Of a DNA stretch of 64,000 bases, positions 10,075-21,942 are shown piece after piece; within the stretch, counting starts at the first letter, position 1; each line of letters begins with the position of its first letter. This DNA comes from a bacterium (GTDB taxonomy: Bacteria > Krumholzibacteriota > Krumholzibacteriia > LZORAL124-64-63), in contig JADJYS010000002.1 in assembly GCA_016719645.1 (NCBI GenBank), positions 558,001 through 622,000 on the forward strand. Direction: 5' to 3'. Made by a program: the position numbers and the translations under genes. The notes under the pieces were generated by a model. The model did not search any database, was not told the DNA's origin, and saw only the letters and a list, made by a program, of their open reading frames with translations.

Positions 10075-10755
10075 ATGGCATTAAATAACAAAGAGTTGCC
10101 GAATTCGGCCTCGACCCGGACCTGGCGCGACAGCGTGGAGTGGGGCCGCAAGGCCATCCACGTCAGCTCCACGGCGCTGGCCGTCTGGGTCCTGTCGGTG
10201 CCGGATCCGTGGACCACGGCCGGCCTGGCGGCGGCGACGCTGTTCGTGATGGCCGTGGACCTGGCCCGCTTGCGCATGAAGCGCTGGGCCCTTTGGTTCT
10301 ACCGGAAATTCCCGTTCATCTTCCGCCGGGACGAGCGCCACGACCTGTCCGGCGCCTCGGTGATGATGATCGGCGCGACGCTGGCCTCGTTCCTCTTCCC
10401 GCCGGCGCCCGCCGCCGCCGGCATCCTCTGCCTGGCCTGGGGCGACTCGGCGGCGGCGGTGGTGGGCCAGGCGGTCTCGTTCCGCCGGCGCCAGCTCGGG
10501 CTCGAGCGCGACGACGGCACGCGCGCCCCGGTGGTGATCCGACGCCGGGGCAAGACCTGGGTCGGGACCTTCGCCTGCTTCGCGGCCTCGACCCTGATGA
10601 CCGCCCTGGTGCTGCGCGGCGAGCCCGCCTTCGCCCTGGCGACGGGCGTCGTCGCCGCGGCGATGGAGCGCTGGACGCCGGGCCGCTGGGACAACCTGAC
10701 GATCCCGCTGGCGTCGGCGGCGGCGATCCAGTTCTGCCACACCTGGCTGCGCTGA
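10075..10755 (+). CDS. Membrane CTP-dependent lipid kinase-like protein (dolichol/phytol/diacylglycerol kinase family)
   Basis: The 226-residue protein has about six hydrophobic segments. Diagnostic features are the N-terminal R-K-A-I-H-V segment, LAWGDSAAAVVG, GKTWVGT and the terminal DNLTIPL block, which match the SEC59/VTE5/Dgk1-like CTP-dependent kinases related to CdsA. These phosphorylate polyprenols, phytol or diacylglycerol in the membrane; which lipid is used here cannot be told. It sits between the transglycosylase and secA with only about 20-30 bp on either side. A phosphatidate cytidylyltransferase is the main alternative. Confidence 0.72.
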   Translation: MALNNKELPNSASTRTWRDSVEWGRKAIHVSSTALAVWVLSVPDPWTTAGLAAATLFVMAVDLARLRMKRWALWFYRKFPFIFRRDERHDLSGASVMMIGATLASFLFPPAPAAAGILCLAWGDSAAAVVGQAVSFRRRQLGLERDDGTRAPVVIRRRGKTWVGTFACFAASTLMTALVLRGEPAFALATGVVAAAMERWTPGRWDNLTIPLASAAAIQFCHTWLR

Positions 10756-10786
10756 CCGGCGCGCTGAACCGAAAGAAAGACCCGCG

Positions 10787-13824
<3,038 letters not shown>

Positions 13825-13845
13825 CGGGCGCGTGAGGAGATCCGA

Positions 13846-16674
13846 GTGAAGCTGATCATCGTCGAGTCCCCGGCCAAGGCCAGGACGATCGAGAAGTTCC
13901 TGGGCGAGGGCTACGCGGTGGCGGCGAGCTACGGCCACATCCGCGATCTGCCCGGCACCGCGGCCGAGATCCCCGCGTCCTGCCGCGACAAGCCCTGGGC
14001 GCGCCTGGGCGTGGACATCGACGACGGCTACCGGCCCGTCTACGTCGTGGCCAGCGACAGCGCGAAGCACGTCGCGCAGCTCAAGAAGCTGCTCAAGGGC
14101 GCCGACGAGCTGCTGCTGGCGACGGACGAGGACCGCGAGGGCGAGGCCATCAGCTGGCACGTGCTGGACGTCCTGCAGCCGTCGGTGCCGGTGCGCCGCA
14201 TCGCCTTCCACGAGATCACGCGGCACGCCATCCACGAGGCCCTGGCCCACCCGCGCGACCTGCACCTGGACCTGGTCCAGGCGCAGGAGAGCCGCCGCAT
14301 CCTGGACCGCCTCTTCGGCTACACGCTCTCGCCGGTGCTCTGGAAGCGCGTGCGCACCAAGCTGAGCGCGGGGCGGGTGCAGAGCGCCGCGCTGCGCCTG
14401 CTCGTCGAGCTGGAGGAGGCCCGCCTGCGCTTCCGCAGCGCGGAGTACTGGGACCTCGAGGCGACCCTCGTCCCGGCCTCCGGCGAGCCGTTCACGGCCC
14501 GGCTCACCACGGTCGACGGCCAGCGCCTGGCCGGGAGCAAGGATTTCGACCCCGACACCGGCCAGCTCAAGCTGCCCCGCAACCGCCAGGGCGACGGCGG
14601 CGCCCGCGGGGTGCTGCAGCTCGACGGCGACATGGCCCGGGACCTGGCCGCCGGCGCGGCCGAGGCGCTGCCCTGGCGGGTGGGGAACATCGAGCGCAAG
14701 GAGTCGCGGCGCCGGCCGAAGCCGCCGCTGACCACCTCGACGCTGCAGCAGGCGGCGAGCAGCCAGCTGGGCTTCACGCCCCGGCGCACCATGCAGATCG
14801 CCCAGAAGCTCTACGAGGGCGTGGACCTCGGCGCCGGCGAGCGCGAGGGCCTGATCACCTACATGCGCACCGACTCGCTGACGCTCAGCGAGGAGGCGCT
14901 GCGCGACGCCGCCGCGCAGATCCGCGCCGAGTTCGGCCCGGAATACACGCAGGGGCCGCGCCGCTACAAGACGGCGGCGAAGTCGGCGCAGGAGGCCCAC
15001 GAAGCCATCCGGCCCACCGACCTGCGGCGCACGCCGGCGGCCGTCGCCCGCTGGCTGGACAAGGAGGAGCGCGCCCTCTACGACCTGATCTGGCGCCGCA
15101 CCCTGGCCAGCCAGATGACCGACGCCGTGGTGGACAGCACCGCCGTGGACCTGGCCGCCAAGGCCGCCGGCAGCAGCCTGATGCTGCGGGCCAACGGCTC
15201 GGTGGTGCGCTTCCCCGGCTTCCTGAAGGTCAGCGGCAAGGAGGACCAGGACACCCTGCTGCCCCAGCTCGAGACGGGCCAGTTCCTGGGACGGAACGGC
15301 GACGCCGCGGTCCTGCGCGCGCTCACGCCGACGCAGCACGTGACGACCCCGCCGGCGCGCTTCACCGAGGCGTCCCTCATCAAGCGTCTGGAGGAGGAGG
15401 GGATCGGCCGGCCGTCGACCTACGCGCCCACCATCTCCACCATCGAGCAGCGCGAGTACGCCGTGAAGCGCAAGGGGGCCCTGGTGCCCACCTACATCGG
15501 CATGGCCGTCATCCACCTGCTGCGCCGGCACTTCGACCACTACATCGACCTGAAGTTCACCGCCCGCATGGAGGAGGCCCTCGACGGCATCGCGGCGGGC
15601 GAGGTGGACCGCGCCGCGTTCCTGGACGCGTTCTACCGCGGCAGCGCCCGGGAGGGGCGCGGCCTGGTGCGCGACGTCGAGGAGCAGCTGCCCCTGATCG
15701 ACTACCCGGCCATCGACATCGGCGCCGACCCGGCGACCGGCGAGCCCCTCCAGGTGCGCATCGGGCGCACCTACGTCTACGTCCAGGCCGGCAGCGGCGA
15801 GACCGCCCGCCGCGCCACCCTGCCCGTGGACCTGCTCATCGACGAGCTGACGCCCGCCAAGGCCGCCGACCTGCTGGCCGCGCGCGAGCGGGCCGAGGAA
15901 CCCATCGGCCTGGACCCCGCCAGCGGGCTGAGCATCTACGTGCGCACGGGGCCGTTCGGCCCCTACCTCCAGCTGGGCGAAGCCGTCGAGGGTCAGCCCA
16001 AGCCCAAGCGGGTGAGCCTCGGGCGCGCCGCCGATCCCGCTGCCGTCGACCTGCAGGCGGCGCTGCGGCTGCTCTCGCTGCCGCGGGTGATCGGCGTCTG
16101 CCCGGAGACGGGCAAGCCCGTGCACGCGGGACTGGGCCGCTTCGGCCCCTACGTCGAGCGGGCGCGCGTCTTCGCGAGCGTCGAGAGCACCGAGGTGCTG
16201 TTCACCATCACGCTCGCCGAGGCGCTCCAGCGGATCGCCAACAAGAACCGCAAGCCGGTCCTCAAGGAGATCGGCGTCCACCCCGAGAGCGGCGCCCCGC
16301 TGCAGGTCATCCAGGGCCGCTACGGCCCCTACGTCAGCGACGGCAAGCACCACGCCACGCTGCGCGATGGCGAGGACCCGCTGGCCGTGACCCTGGAGCA
16401 GGCCGTGGTCCTGATCGCCGCCGCCGCGGCGAAGAAGGGCCGCCGGCCGGCGGGGCGGGCCAAGAAGGTGACGGCGAAGAAGACGACCGCGAAGAAGGCG
16501 ACGACCAAGAAGGCAACGACCAAGAAAGCGGCGGTCAAGAAGACGGCGGCCAAGAAGCCGGCGGCAACCAAGACGTCGACCAAGAAAACACCGGCCAAGA
16601 AAACACCGACCAAGAAGACGACGGTCAAGAAGGCGACGGTCAAGAAAGCCCCGACCGCCAAACCCGGCCGATGA
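13846..16674 (+). CDS. topA: DNA topoisomerase I with lysine-rich tail
   Basis: The 942-residue type IA topoisomerase relaxes negative supercoils. It opens with the Toprim domain (KLIIVESPAKA), has the active-site Tyr at about residue 339 in GLITYMRTDS, and the TDLRRTP and RPSTYAPTI blocks of the core. The C-terminus lacks the four-Cys zinc fingers of E. coli TopA and instead has four GPFGPY-like repeats (Topo I C-terminal repeat type), then a roughly 70-residue tail of K-K-x-x-x units. Start is GTG after GAGGAG. It overlaps trmFO by 4 bp and heads a block with the order of Bacillus topA-gid-codV-clpQ-clpY. Confidence 0.96.
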   Translation: MKLIIVESPAKARTIEKFLGEGYAVAASYGHIRDLPGTAAEIPASCRDKPWARLGVDIDDGYRPVYVVASDSAKHVAQLKKLLKGADELLLATDEDREGEAISWHVLDVLQPSVPVRRIAFHEITRHAIHEALAHPRDLHLDLVQAQESRRILDRLFGYTLSPVLWKRVRTKLSAGRVQSAALRLLVELEEARLRFRSAEYWDLEATLVPASGEPFTARLTTVDGQRLAGSKDFDPDTGQLKLPRNRQGDGGARGVLQLDGDMARDLAAGAAEALPWRVGNIERKESRRRPKPPLTTSTLQQAASSQLGFTPRRTMQIAQKLYEGVDLGAGEREGLITYMRTDSLTLSEEALRDAAAQIRAEFGPEYTQGPRRYKTAAKSAQEAHEAIRPTDLRRTPAAVARWLDKEERALYDLIWRRTLASQMTDAVVDSTAVDLAAKAAGSSLMLRANGSVVRFPGFLKVSGKEDQDTLLPQLETGQFLGRNGDAAVLRALTPTQHVTTPPARFTEASLIKRLEEEGIGRPSTYAPTISTIEQREYAVKRKGALVPTYIGMAVIHLLRRHFDHYIDLKFTARMEEALDGIAAGEVDRAAFLDAFYRGSAREGRGLVRDVEEQLPLIDYPAIDIGADPATGEPLQVRIGRTYVYVQAGSGETARRATLPVDLLIDELTPAKAADLLAARERAEEPIGLDPASGLSIYVRTGPFGPYLQLGEAVEGQPKPKRVSLGRAADPAAVDLQAALRLLSLPRVIGVCPETGKPVHAGLGRFGPYVERARVFASVESTEVLFTITLAEALQRIANKNRKPVLKEIGVHPESGAPLQVIQGRYGPYVSDGKHHATLRDGEDPLAVTLEQAVVLIAAAAAKKGRRPAGRAKKVTAKKTTAKKATTKKATTKKAAVKKTAAKKPAATKTSTKKTPAKKTPTKKTTVKKATVKKAPTAKPGR
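16458..16668 (+). repeat. Tandem AAGAAG-based repeat encoding the TopA lysine-rich tail
   Basis: About 14 imperfect units of roughly 12-15 bp, each containing AAGAA(G/A), encode K-K plus Thr/Ala/Val/Pro residues. The units are degenerate at third positions, so the repeat is old rather than a recent expansion. Such histone H1-like tails bind DNA and raise processivity in actinobacterial TopA (known); the same role here is inferred. Confidence 0.75.
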
Positions 16675-18023
16675 CGCCGGCCGCGGTCCACGTGGTCGGC
16701 GGCGGCCTGGCCGGCTGCGAGGCGGCGCTGCAGCTGGCGCGCCTGGGCGTGCCCTGCACGCTGCACGAGATGCGGCCGGAGCGCACCACGCCCGCCCACC
16801 GCACCGGCGACCTGGCGGAGATCGTCTGTTCCAACTCCCTCAAGAGCACCGAACCGGCGACCGCCTCGGGCCTGCTCAAGGCCGAGCTGGACCTGGCGGG
16901 CTGCCGCCTGCTGCGGGCCGCCCGCGAGACCGCGGTGCCCGCCGGCGCGGCCCTGGCCGTCGACCGCGAGCGCTTCAGCGCCGCCGTCGCCGCGCTCGTC
17001 GCCGCCGAACCCCTGATCACGCTGGTCCGCGACGAGGTGGCGGACTTCGACGACGACCCCGCCGCACGCTGGCTCGTCGCGACCGGCCCGCTGACCTCGC
17101 CGGACCTGCACGCGGCCCTCGCGCGGCGCACGGGCGGCGCGGGCCTGCACTTCTTCGACGCGGTCGCTCCCTCGGTGAGCCTGGAGTCCCTGGACTGCAG
17201 CCGCCTGTACCGCGCCGCACGCTACGACAAGGGCGAAGCGGACTACTGGAACGCCCCGCTGGACCGCGAGGAATACCGGGCCTTCTGCGCGGCCCTGGTC
17301 GCGGCCGAACGCACCGAGGTCCACGATTTCGAGAAGTCCCTGCTGTTCGACGGCTGCCAGCCCGTCGAGGAGATCGCCGACACCGGCCCCGAGACGCTCG
17401 CCCACGGCCCGCTGCGCCCCGTCGGCCTGCGGGACCCGCGCACCGGCGGCCGGGCCCACGCCGTGGTGCAGCTGCGGCAGGAGAACGCCGCCGGCACGAT
17501 CTTCGGCCTGGTGGGCTTCCAGACGCGCCTGAAGCAGGGCGAACAGCGCCGCGTGTTCCGCCTGATCCCCGGCCTGGAGCGGGCCGAGTTCGTCCGCTAC
17601 GGCCAGCTGCACCGCAACTTCTACCTCGATGCGCCGCGCGTCCTGGACGCCCGCTTCGCCCTGCGGGCCGACGCGCGCCTGCGCTGCGCCGGGCAGATCA
17701 CGGGCGTCGAGGGCTACGTCGAGTCGATCGCCTCGGGGCTGACCACGGCCTGGCGCCTGGCGGCCGAGCTGCGCGCGGTCGATCTGCCGGACTGGCCCGC
17801 GGAGACGTTGCTCGGCGCGCTGCTGGACGGCTTCCTGCGCGACGGCACGAGCCGCCGCTTCAGCCCGATGAACGCCAACTTCGGCCTGCTCCCGGCGATG
17901 CCCGACGCCGCCCGCGGCCGCCGCGGGAAGCAGGAGCGCAAGGAGGCCCTGGCCGCCCGCTCGCTCGCCGCGCTGCGCGCCCACCTCGCCGGCGCCGGCC
18001 CGTCCGCCCTGCTGGCGCCGTAG
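16671..18023 (+). CDS. trmFO: Methylenetetrahydrofolate--tRNA-(uracil-54-C5)-methyltransferase
   Basis: TrmFO makes m5U54 (ribothymidine) in tRNA using folate and FAD instead of SAM. The 450-residue protein begins with the FAD-binding VHVVGGGLAGCEAA motif and has HEMRP and CSNSLKS, both typical of the family, with GQITGVEGYVESIASGL near the C-terminus. It starts inside the end of topA (ATGA) and is followed 58 bp later by xerC, which has its own promoter-like sequence in the gap. Confidence 0.95.
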   Translation: MTPAAVHVVGGGLAGCEAALQLARLGVPCTLHEMRPERTTPAHRTGDLAEIVCSNSLKSTEPATASGLLKAELDLAGCRLLRAARETAVPAGAALAVDRERFSAAVAALVAAEPLITLVRDEVADFDDDPAARWLVATGPLTSPDLHAALARRTGGAGLHFFDAVAPSVSLESLDCSRLYRAARYDKGEADYWNAPLDREEYRAFCAALVAAERTEVHDFEKSLLFDGCQPVEEIADTGPETLAHGPLRPVGLRDPRTGGRAHAVVQLRQENAAGTIFGLVGFQTRLKQGEQRRVFRLIPGLERAEFVRYGQLHRNFYLDAPRVLDARFALRADARLRCAGQITGVEGYVESIASGLTTAWRLAAELRAVDLPDWPAETLLGALLDGFLRDGTSRRFSPMNANFGLLPAMPDAARGRRGKQERKEALAARSLAALRAHLAGAGPSALLAP

Positions 18024-18036
18024 CCCGCGGCCCTGC

Positions 18037-18065
18037 TTGCCGCCCCGTCGGGCCGATGGTAGATT
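18037..18065 (+). promoter_or_regulatory. Candidate promoter for xerC-hslV-hslU
   Basis: TTGCCG at 18037-18042, a 17-bp spacer and TAGATT at 18060-18065 lie between trmFO and xerC. Transcription would begin only about 10 nt before the xerC ATG at 18082, so the leader would barely contain the GGGGGAGG ribosome-binding site. Good spacing, but the short leader lowers confidence. Confidence 0.45.
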
Positions 18066-18081
18066 CGCGGGGGAGGTGACC

Positions 18082-19035
18082 ATGGACCGCGTGCTGGAGT
18101 TCCGCCGACACCTGGCGGCCGAGAAGGGGAGCAGCCCGCGGACCGTGTCCGCCTACGGCCGCGACCTCGACGACTTCGTCGCCGACGCGCGCGCCGCCGG
18201 CCACCTGCCGGAAGCCCCCGCCGACGCGGACTGGCGCAACCTCTTCGCCGAGCGGCCGGCGCTGCGCGACCACCTGGCCCAGCTGCGGCGGCGCGGGCGC
18301 AGCAAGTCCACCGTCGCCCGCCACCTGGCGGCCATCCGCGGCTTCGCGCGCTACCTCCACCTCGACGGGGTCCTGCCGGCGCTGCCGCCGGCCCTGTCGG
18401 CGGGCAACGCCTCGGCGGGCCGGGAGCGCCGGCTGCCGCGCGACCTCTCCGAGGAACTGGTCGAAGCCCTGCTGGCCCTGCCGGACGCGTCGACGCCGCG
18501 GGGCCGCCGCGACCGCGCGATCCTGGAGTCCGTCTACGGGCTCGGCCTGCGCCTCGCGGAGGTCGTCGGCCTGAACCTCGGCGACCTGGACTTCCCCGGC
18601 GAGCGCGTGCGCGTGCGCGGCAAGGGCGACAAGGAGCGGCTGCAGCCCCTGCTGGGCGCCACCGCGACGGCGCTGGTGACGCACCTCGAGGGCGTCCTGG
18701 ACGCGGAGACGCTGCTGGCGCTGCGCGACGGCACGCTGCGCGGAACCGGCCGCACGCAACCGGTGTTCGCCGGCCGTCGGGGCCGGCGGATCGCCCACCG
18801 CACGGTGCAGGCGATGGTCGCGCGCCACGCCGGCGAGCTGGCGGGCCTGCGCGGCGTCTCGCCCCACACGCTGCGCCACTCCTTCGCGACCCACCTGCTG
18901 GACGGGGGCGCCGGCATCCGGGTGGTCCAGGAGCTGCTCGGCCACGAGCACCTGGCCACGACGCAGATCTACACCCACCTCTCCCGGGCCCGCCTGCGGG
19001 AGGAGTTCCGGAAGGCCCACCCGCGCTCCGAGTGA
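18082..19035 (+). CDS. xerC: Tyrosine recombinase XerC
   Basis: The 317-residue protein has the N-terminal SAM-like core-binding domain (SSPRTVSAYGRDLDDF) and the C-terminal catalytic domain with Arg in GLGLRLAEVVGLNL, HTLRHSFATHLLDGGAG and the nucleophile Tyr in TQIYTHLS. With a XerD partner (27874-28785) it would resolve chromosome dimers at dif. ATG 18082 is chosen because of the strong upstream GGGAGG; the frame is open 45 bp further up through promoter sequence. XerC/XerD naming follows gene order (xerC before hslVU) and is not proven by sequence alone. Confidence 0.92.
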   Translation: MDRVLEFRRHLAAEKGSSPRTVSAYGRDLDDFVADARAAGHLPEAPADADWRNLFAERPALRDHLAQLRRRGRSKSTVARHLAAIRGFARYLHLDGVLPALPPALSAGNASAGRERRLPRDLSEELVEALLALPDASTPRGRRDRAILESVYGLGLRLAEVVGLNLGDLDFPGERVRVRGKGDKERLQPLLGATATALVTHLEGVLDAETLLALRDGTLRGTGRTQPVFAGRRGRRIAHRTVQAMVARHAGELAGLRGVSPHTLRHSFATHLLDGGAGIRVVQELLGHEHLATTQIYTHLSRARLREEFRKAHPRSE

Positions 19036-19073
19036 GCGGGCGCGGCGGGCCGCCGGCCAGGACGGAGACGACG

Positions 19074-19625
19074 ATGCGACGACGCAGCACGACGGTGCTG
19101 GCGGTGCTGCGCGACGGCGGCGCCGCGATCGCCAGCGACGGCCAGGTGACGCTGGGCGCCACGGTCGTCAAGCACGGCGCGGTCAAGGTGCGCCGGCTGC
19201 TGGGCGGCAAGGTGCTGGTGGGCTTCGCCGGCGGCGCCGCCGACGCGCTGACGCTGTTCGAGGCTATCGAGGGCCACCTCGAGCGCTCGCGCGGCAACCT
19301 GCGCCGCGCCGCCGTGGAGATGGCCCGCCAGTGGCGCAGCGACCGCGTGCTGCGGCGGCTGGAGGCCATGCTGATCTGCACCGACGGCGCCGACCTCTAC
19401 ACGATCTCCGGCAACGGCGACGTCATCGAGGGCGAGCAGGGCTGCGCCGCCGTCGGCTCCGGCGCGCCGTACGCCCTGGCGGCGGCCCGGGCCCTGCTGC
19501 GCCACACCGCGCTGCCCGCGGCCGAGATCTGCCGCGAGTCGCTGCGCGTGGCCGGCGAGATCTGCATCTACACCAACGACCAGGTCACCCTGCTGGAGCT
19601 CGGCGGGGGAGAGGACGAAGCGTGA
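19074..19625 (+). CDS. hslV: ATP-dependent protease subunit HslV (ClpQ)
   Basis: HslV is the proteasome-like peptidase chamber that HslU feeds. The 183-residue product keeps the N-terminal threonine pair in RRRSTTVLAVLRDG; the catalytic Thr (residue 6 or so) would be exposed by removal of a short propeptide. Other family marks are ASDGQVTLG, GFAGGAADALTLFE and the ending ICIYTN. ATG 19074 is preferred over an upstream in-frame start that would overlap xerC. The stop overlaps the hslU GTG by 4 bp. Confidence 0.95.
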   Translation: MRRRSTTVLAVLRDGGAAIASDGQVTLGATVVKHGAVKVRRLLGGKVLVGFAGGAADALTLFEAIEGHLERSRGNLRRAAVEMARQWRSDRVLRRLEAMLICTDGADLYTISGNGDVIEGEQGCAAVGSGAPYALAAARALLRHTALPAAEICRESLRVAGEICIYTNDQVTLLELGGGEDEA

Positions 19626-20977
19626 CCCAGCAGTTCGCCGGCGAGGCGGCCACCTGGTCCTGCCGGGCCATCGTCGCGCAGCTCGACCGCCACATCATCG
19701 GCCAGGACCGCGCCAAGCGCGCGGTGGCGATCGCCCTGCGCAACCGCTGGCGCCGCCTGCGCCTGCCGCCCGAGGCGGCCGCCGAGATCGTCCCCAACAA
19801 CATCATCATGATCGGCCCGACCGGCGTGGGGAAGACCGAGATCGCGCGGCGGCTCTCGCAGATGGCGGGCCTGCCGTTCCTGAAGGTCGAGGCCACCAAG
19901 TTCACCGAGAAGGGCTACGTGGGCCGGGACGTGGACTCGATGATCCGCGACCTCGTGGAGGTCGGCATCGCGCTGCTGCGCCGGCGCAAGGAGAACGAGC
20001 TGCGCGCCGACCTCGAGGCGGCGGTCGAGGAGAAGCTCATCGACCTGCTGTTCCCGCCCCTGGCCGCCGGCGGCGACCCCGAGCGCGAGCAGCGCTGGCA
20101 CCGGTCGCGCGAGAAGATCCGCCAGCAGGTCCGCGAGCGGGTCCTGGAGGAGCGCGACGTCACGGTCACCACCAGCTCCCAGCGCGTGCCGCTGGCCAAC
20201 ATCTTCACCGCGGCGGGGGAGGAGATGGACGCCTCGTTCGCCGACGGCCTGGGCTCGCTCTTCCCCAAGAAGACCAAGGAGAGCGTGATGACCGTGGCGC
20301 AGGCGCGCCGGGTGCTCGCCGACCAGGAGCTCGACCGCCGGATCGACCAGGAGCGGCTGGCGCAGGAGGCCCTGGAGCTGGTGGAGCAGGGCGGCATCGT
20401 CTTCATCGACGAGATCGACAAGATCGCCTCCAGCGGGCGCGGCGGCCACGGCCCCGACGTCAGCCGCGAGGGCGTCCAGCGCGACCTGCTGCCGGTCGTC
20501 GAGGGCGCCGCCGTGACCACCAAGTACGGCCCCGTGCGGACCGACCACATCCTGTTCATCGCCGCGGGCGCCTTCCACATGAGCAAGCCCAGCGACCTGA
20601 TCCCGGAGCTGCAGGGGCGCTTCCCGATCCGGGTCGAGCTTGACCATCTGGCCGAGGAGCATTATCTGCGGATCCTGAAGGAGCCGGACAGCTCGCTGCT
20701 GAAGCAGTACGAGGCGCTGCTGGCGGCCGACGGCGTCGAGGTGACCTTCACCCCGGACGCCGTGGCCCGCCTGGCCGGCCTGGCCATGGAGCTGAACCGC
20801 CGCTTGGAGAACATCGGCGCGCGCCGGCTGCAGACCATCATGGCGCAGCTGCTCGACGAACTGCTGTTCGACGCGCCGGAGTCCGCGTCCGGCCCGGTGA
20901 CGATCGACGGCGACTACGTGGAGCGGCGCCTGGCCGATCTGGTGCGCGACGAGGACCTGAGCCGCTACATCCTGTAA
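19622..20977 (+). CDS. hslU: ATP-dependent protease ATPase HslU (ClpY)
   Basis: The 451-residue AAA+ unfoldase has the P-loop GPTGVGKT at residues 65-72, the family signature ATKFTEKGYVGRDVDSM, a variable I-domain (about residues 110-235), Walker B GIVFIDEIDKI and the C-terminal YIL that inserts into HslV. The start is GTG in the GTGA overlap with hslV. Together they make a cytosolic degradation machine, presumably under the same transcription unit as xerC. Confidence 0.96.
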   Translation: MTQQFAGEAATWSCRAIVAQLDRHIIGQDRAKRAVAIALRNRWRRLRLPPEAAAEIVPNNIIMIGPTGVGKTEIARRLSQMAGLPFLKVEATKFTEKGYVGRDVDSMIRDLVEVGIALLRRRKENELRADLEAAVEEKLIDLLFPPLAAGGDPEREQRWHRSREKIRQQVRERVLEERDVTVTTSSQRVPLANIFTAAGEEMDASFADGLGSLFPKKTKESVMTVAQARRVLADQELDRRIDQERLAQEALELVEQGGIVFIDEIDKIASSGRGGHGPDVSREGVQRDLLPVVEGAAVTTKYGPVRTDHILFIAAGAFHMSKPSDLIPELQGRFPIRVELDHLAEEHYLRILKEPDSSLLKQYEALLAADGVEVTFTPDAVARLAGLAMELNRRLENIGARRLQTIMAQLLDELLFDAPESASGPVTIDGDYVERRLADLVRDEDLSRYIL

Positions 20978-21022
20978 CCCGACACGCGAGCGCGCCGGCG
21001 CGGCCGGCCGCGAGGAGGCACG

Positions 21023-21940
21023 ATGAGTCTCGGACAGAAGGACTTCCTCTCGATCCCCCAGCACACGCCGGCGGACCTGCGGCGCATCCTGGACCTGGCG
21101 AAGCAGCAGAAGCCCCTGGCGCGCCGCCACGAGCTGCCGCACTCGCACCCCAACCGCACCCTGGCCTGCGTCTTCGCCAAGCCCAGCCTCAGGACGCGCG
21201 TCAGCTTCGAGACGGCCATGATGCAGCTCGGCGGCAACTCCCTGTTCATCACGGACAAGGAGATCGGCATGGGCGTGCGGGAGTCCGTCTACGACGTGGC
21301 CAAGGTGATGAGCCGCTTCGTCGACGCGATCATGATCCGCTGGTTCGACCACGGCGAGGTCGTGGAGCTGGCGCGCCACGCCGACGTCCCGGTCATCAAC
21401 GGCCTGACCGACCTGCTGCACCCCTGCCAGGTGATGGGGGACATCCTGACCGTCGAGGAGCACCTCGGGACCATCGAGAACAAGACCGTGGTCATGGTGG
21501 GCGACGGCAACAACCTCGCCAACAGCTGGATCAACGCCGCCCGGCGCTTCCCCTTCAACTTCGTGCTGGCCTGCCCGCCGGGCTACGAGCCGGACCAGGG
21601 GATCATGGACGCCGCGGAGCAGGACGGCGCCTCGTTCTGCATCACGAACGATCCCCGCGAGGCGGTCGAGGGCGCCCACGTGATCTACAGCGACGCCTTC
21701 TACAGCATGGGCCAGGAGGCGGAGGCCGTGAAGCGCCGCGCCGACTTCGCGCCCTACCAGATCACCGCCGACCTGCTGGCCGCCGCCGACCCCAAGCACA
21801 TCGTGATGCACTGCCTGCCCGCCCACCGCGGCGAGGAGATCACCGACGAGGTGATGGACGGACCGCACTCGGTGGTCTTCGACGAGGCCGAGAACCGCCA
21901 GCACGCGCAGCGGGCCATCATCGCCCTGCTGATGGCCTGA
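21023..21940 (+). CDS. argF: Ornithine carbamoyltransferase
   Basis: OTCase makes citrulline from ornithine and carbamoyl phosphate in arginine synthesis. The 305-residue protein has the carbamoyl-phosphate motif KPSLRTRVSFE (residues 53-63), HPCQ for carbamoyl binding and HCLPAHRGEE with the active-site Cys near the C-terminus. HRGEE argues for ornithine rather than succinyl- or acetyl-ornithine as substrate. The start has GAGGAGGC just upstream. It takes the place that codY holds after hslU in Bacillus. Confidence 0.93.
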   Translation: MSLGQKDFLSIPQHTPADLRRILDLAKQQKPLARRHELPHSHPNRTLACVFAKPSLRTRVSFETAMMQLGGNSLFITDKEIGMGVRESVYDVAKVMSRFVDAIMIRWFDHGEVVELARHADVPVINGLTDLLHPCQVMGDILTVEEHLGTIENKTVVMVGDGNNLANSWINAARRFPFNFVLACPPGYEPDQGIMDAAEQDGASFCITNDPREAVEGAHVIYSDAFYSMGQEAEAVKRRADFAPYQITADLLAAADPKHIVMHCLPAHRGEEITDEVMDGPHSVVFDEAENRQHAQRAIIALLMA

Positions 21941-21942
21941 CG

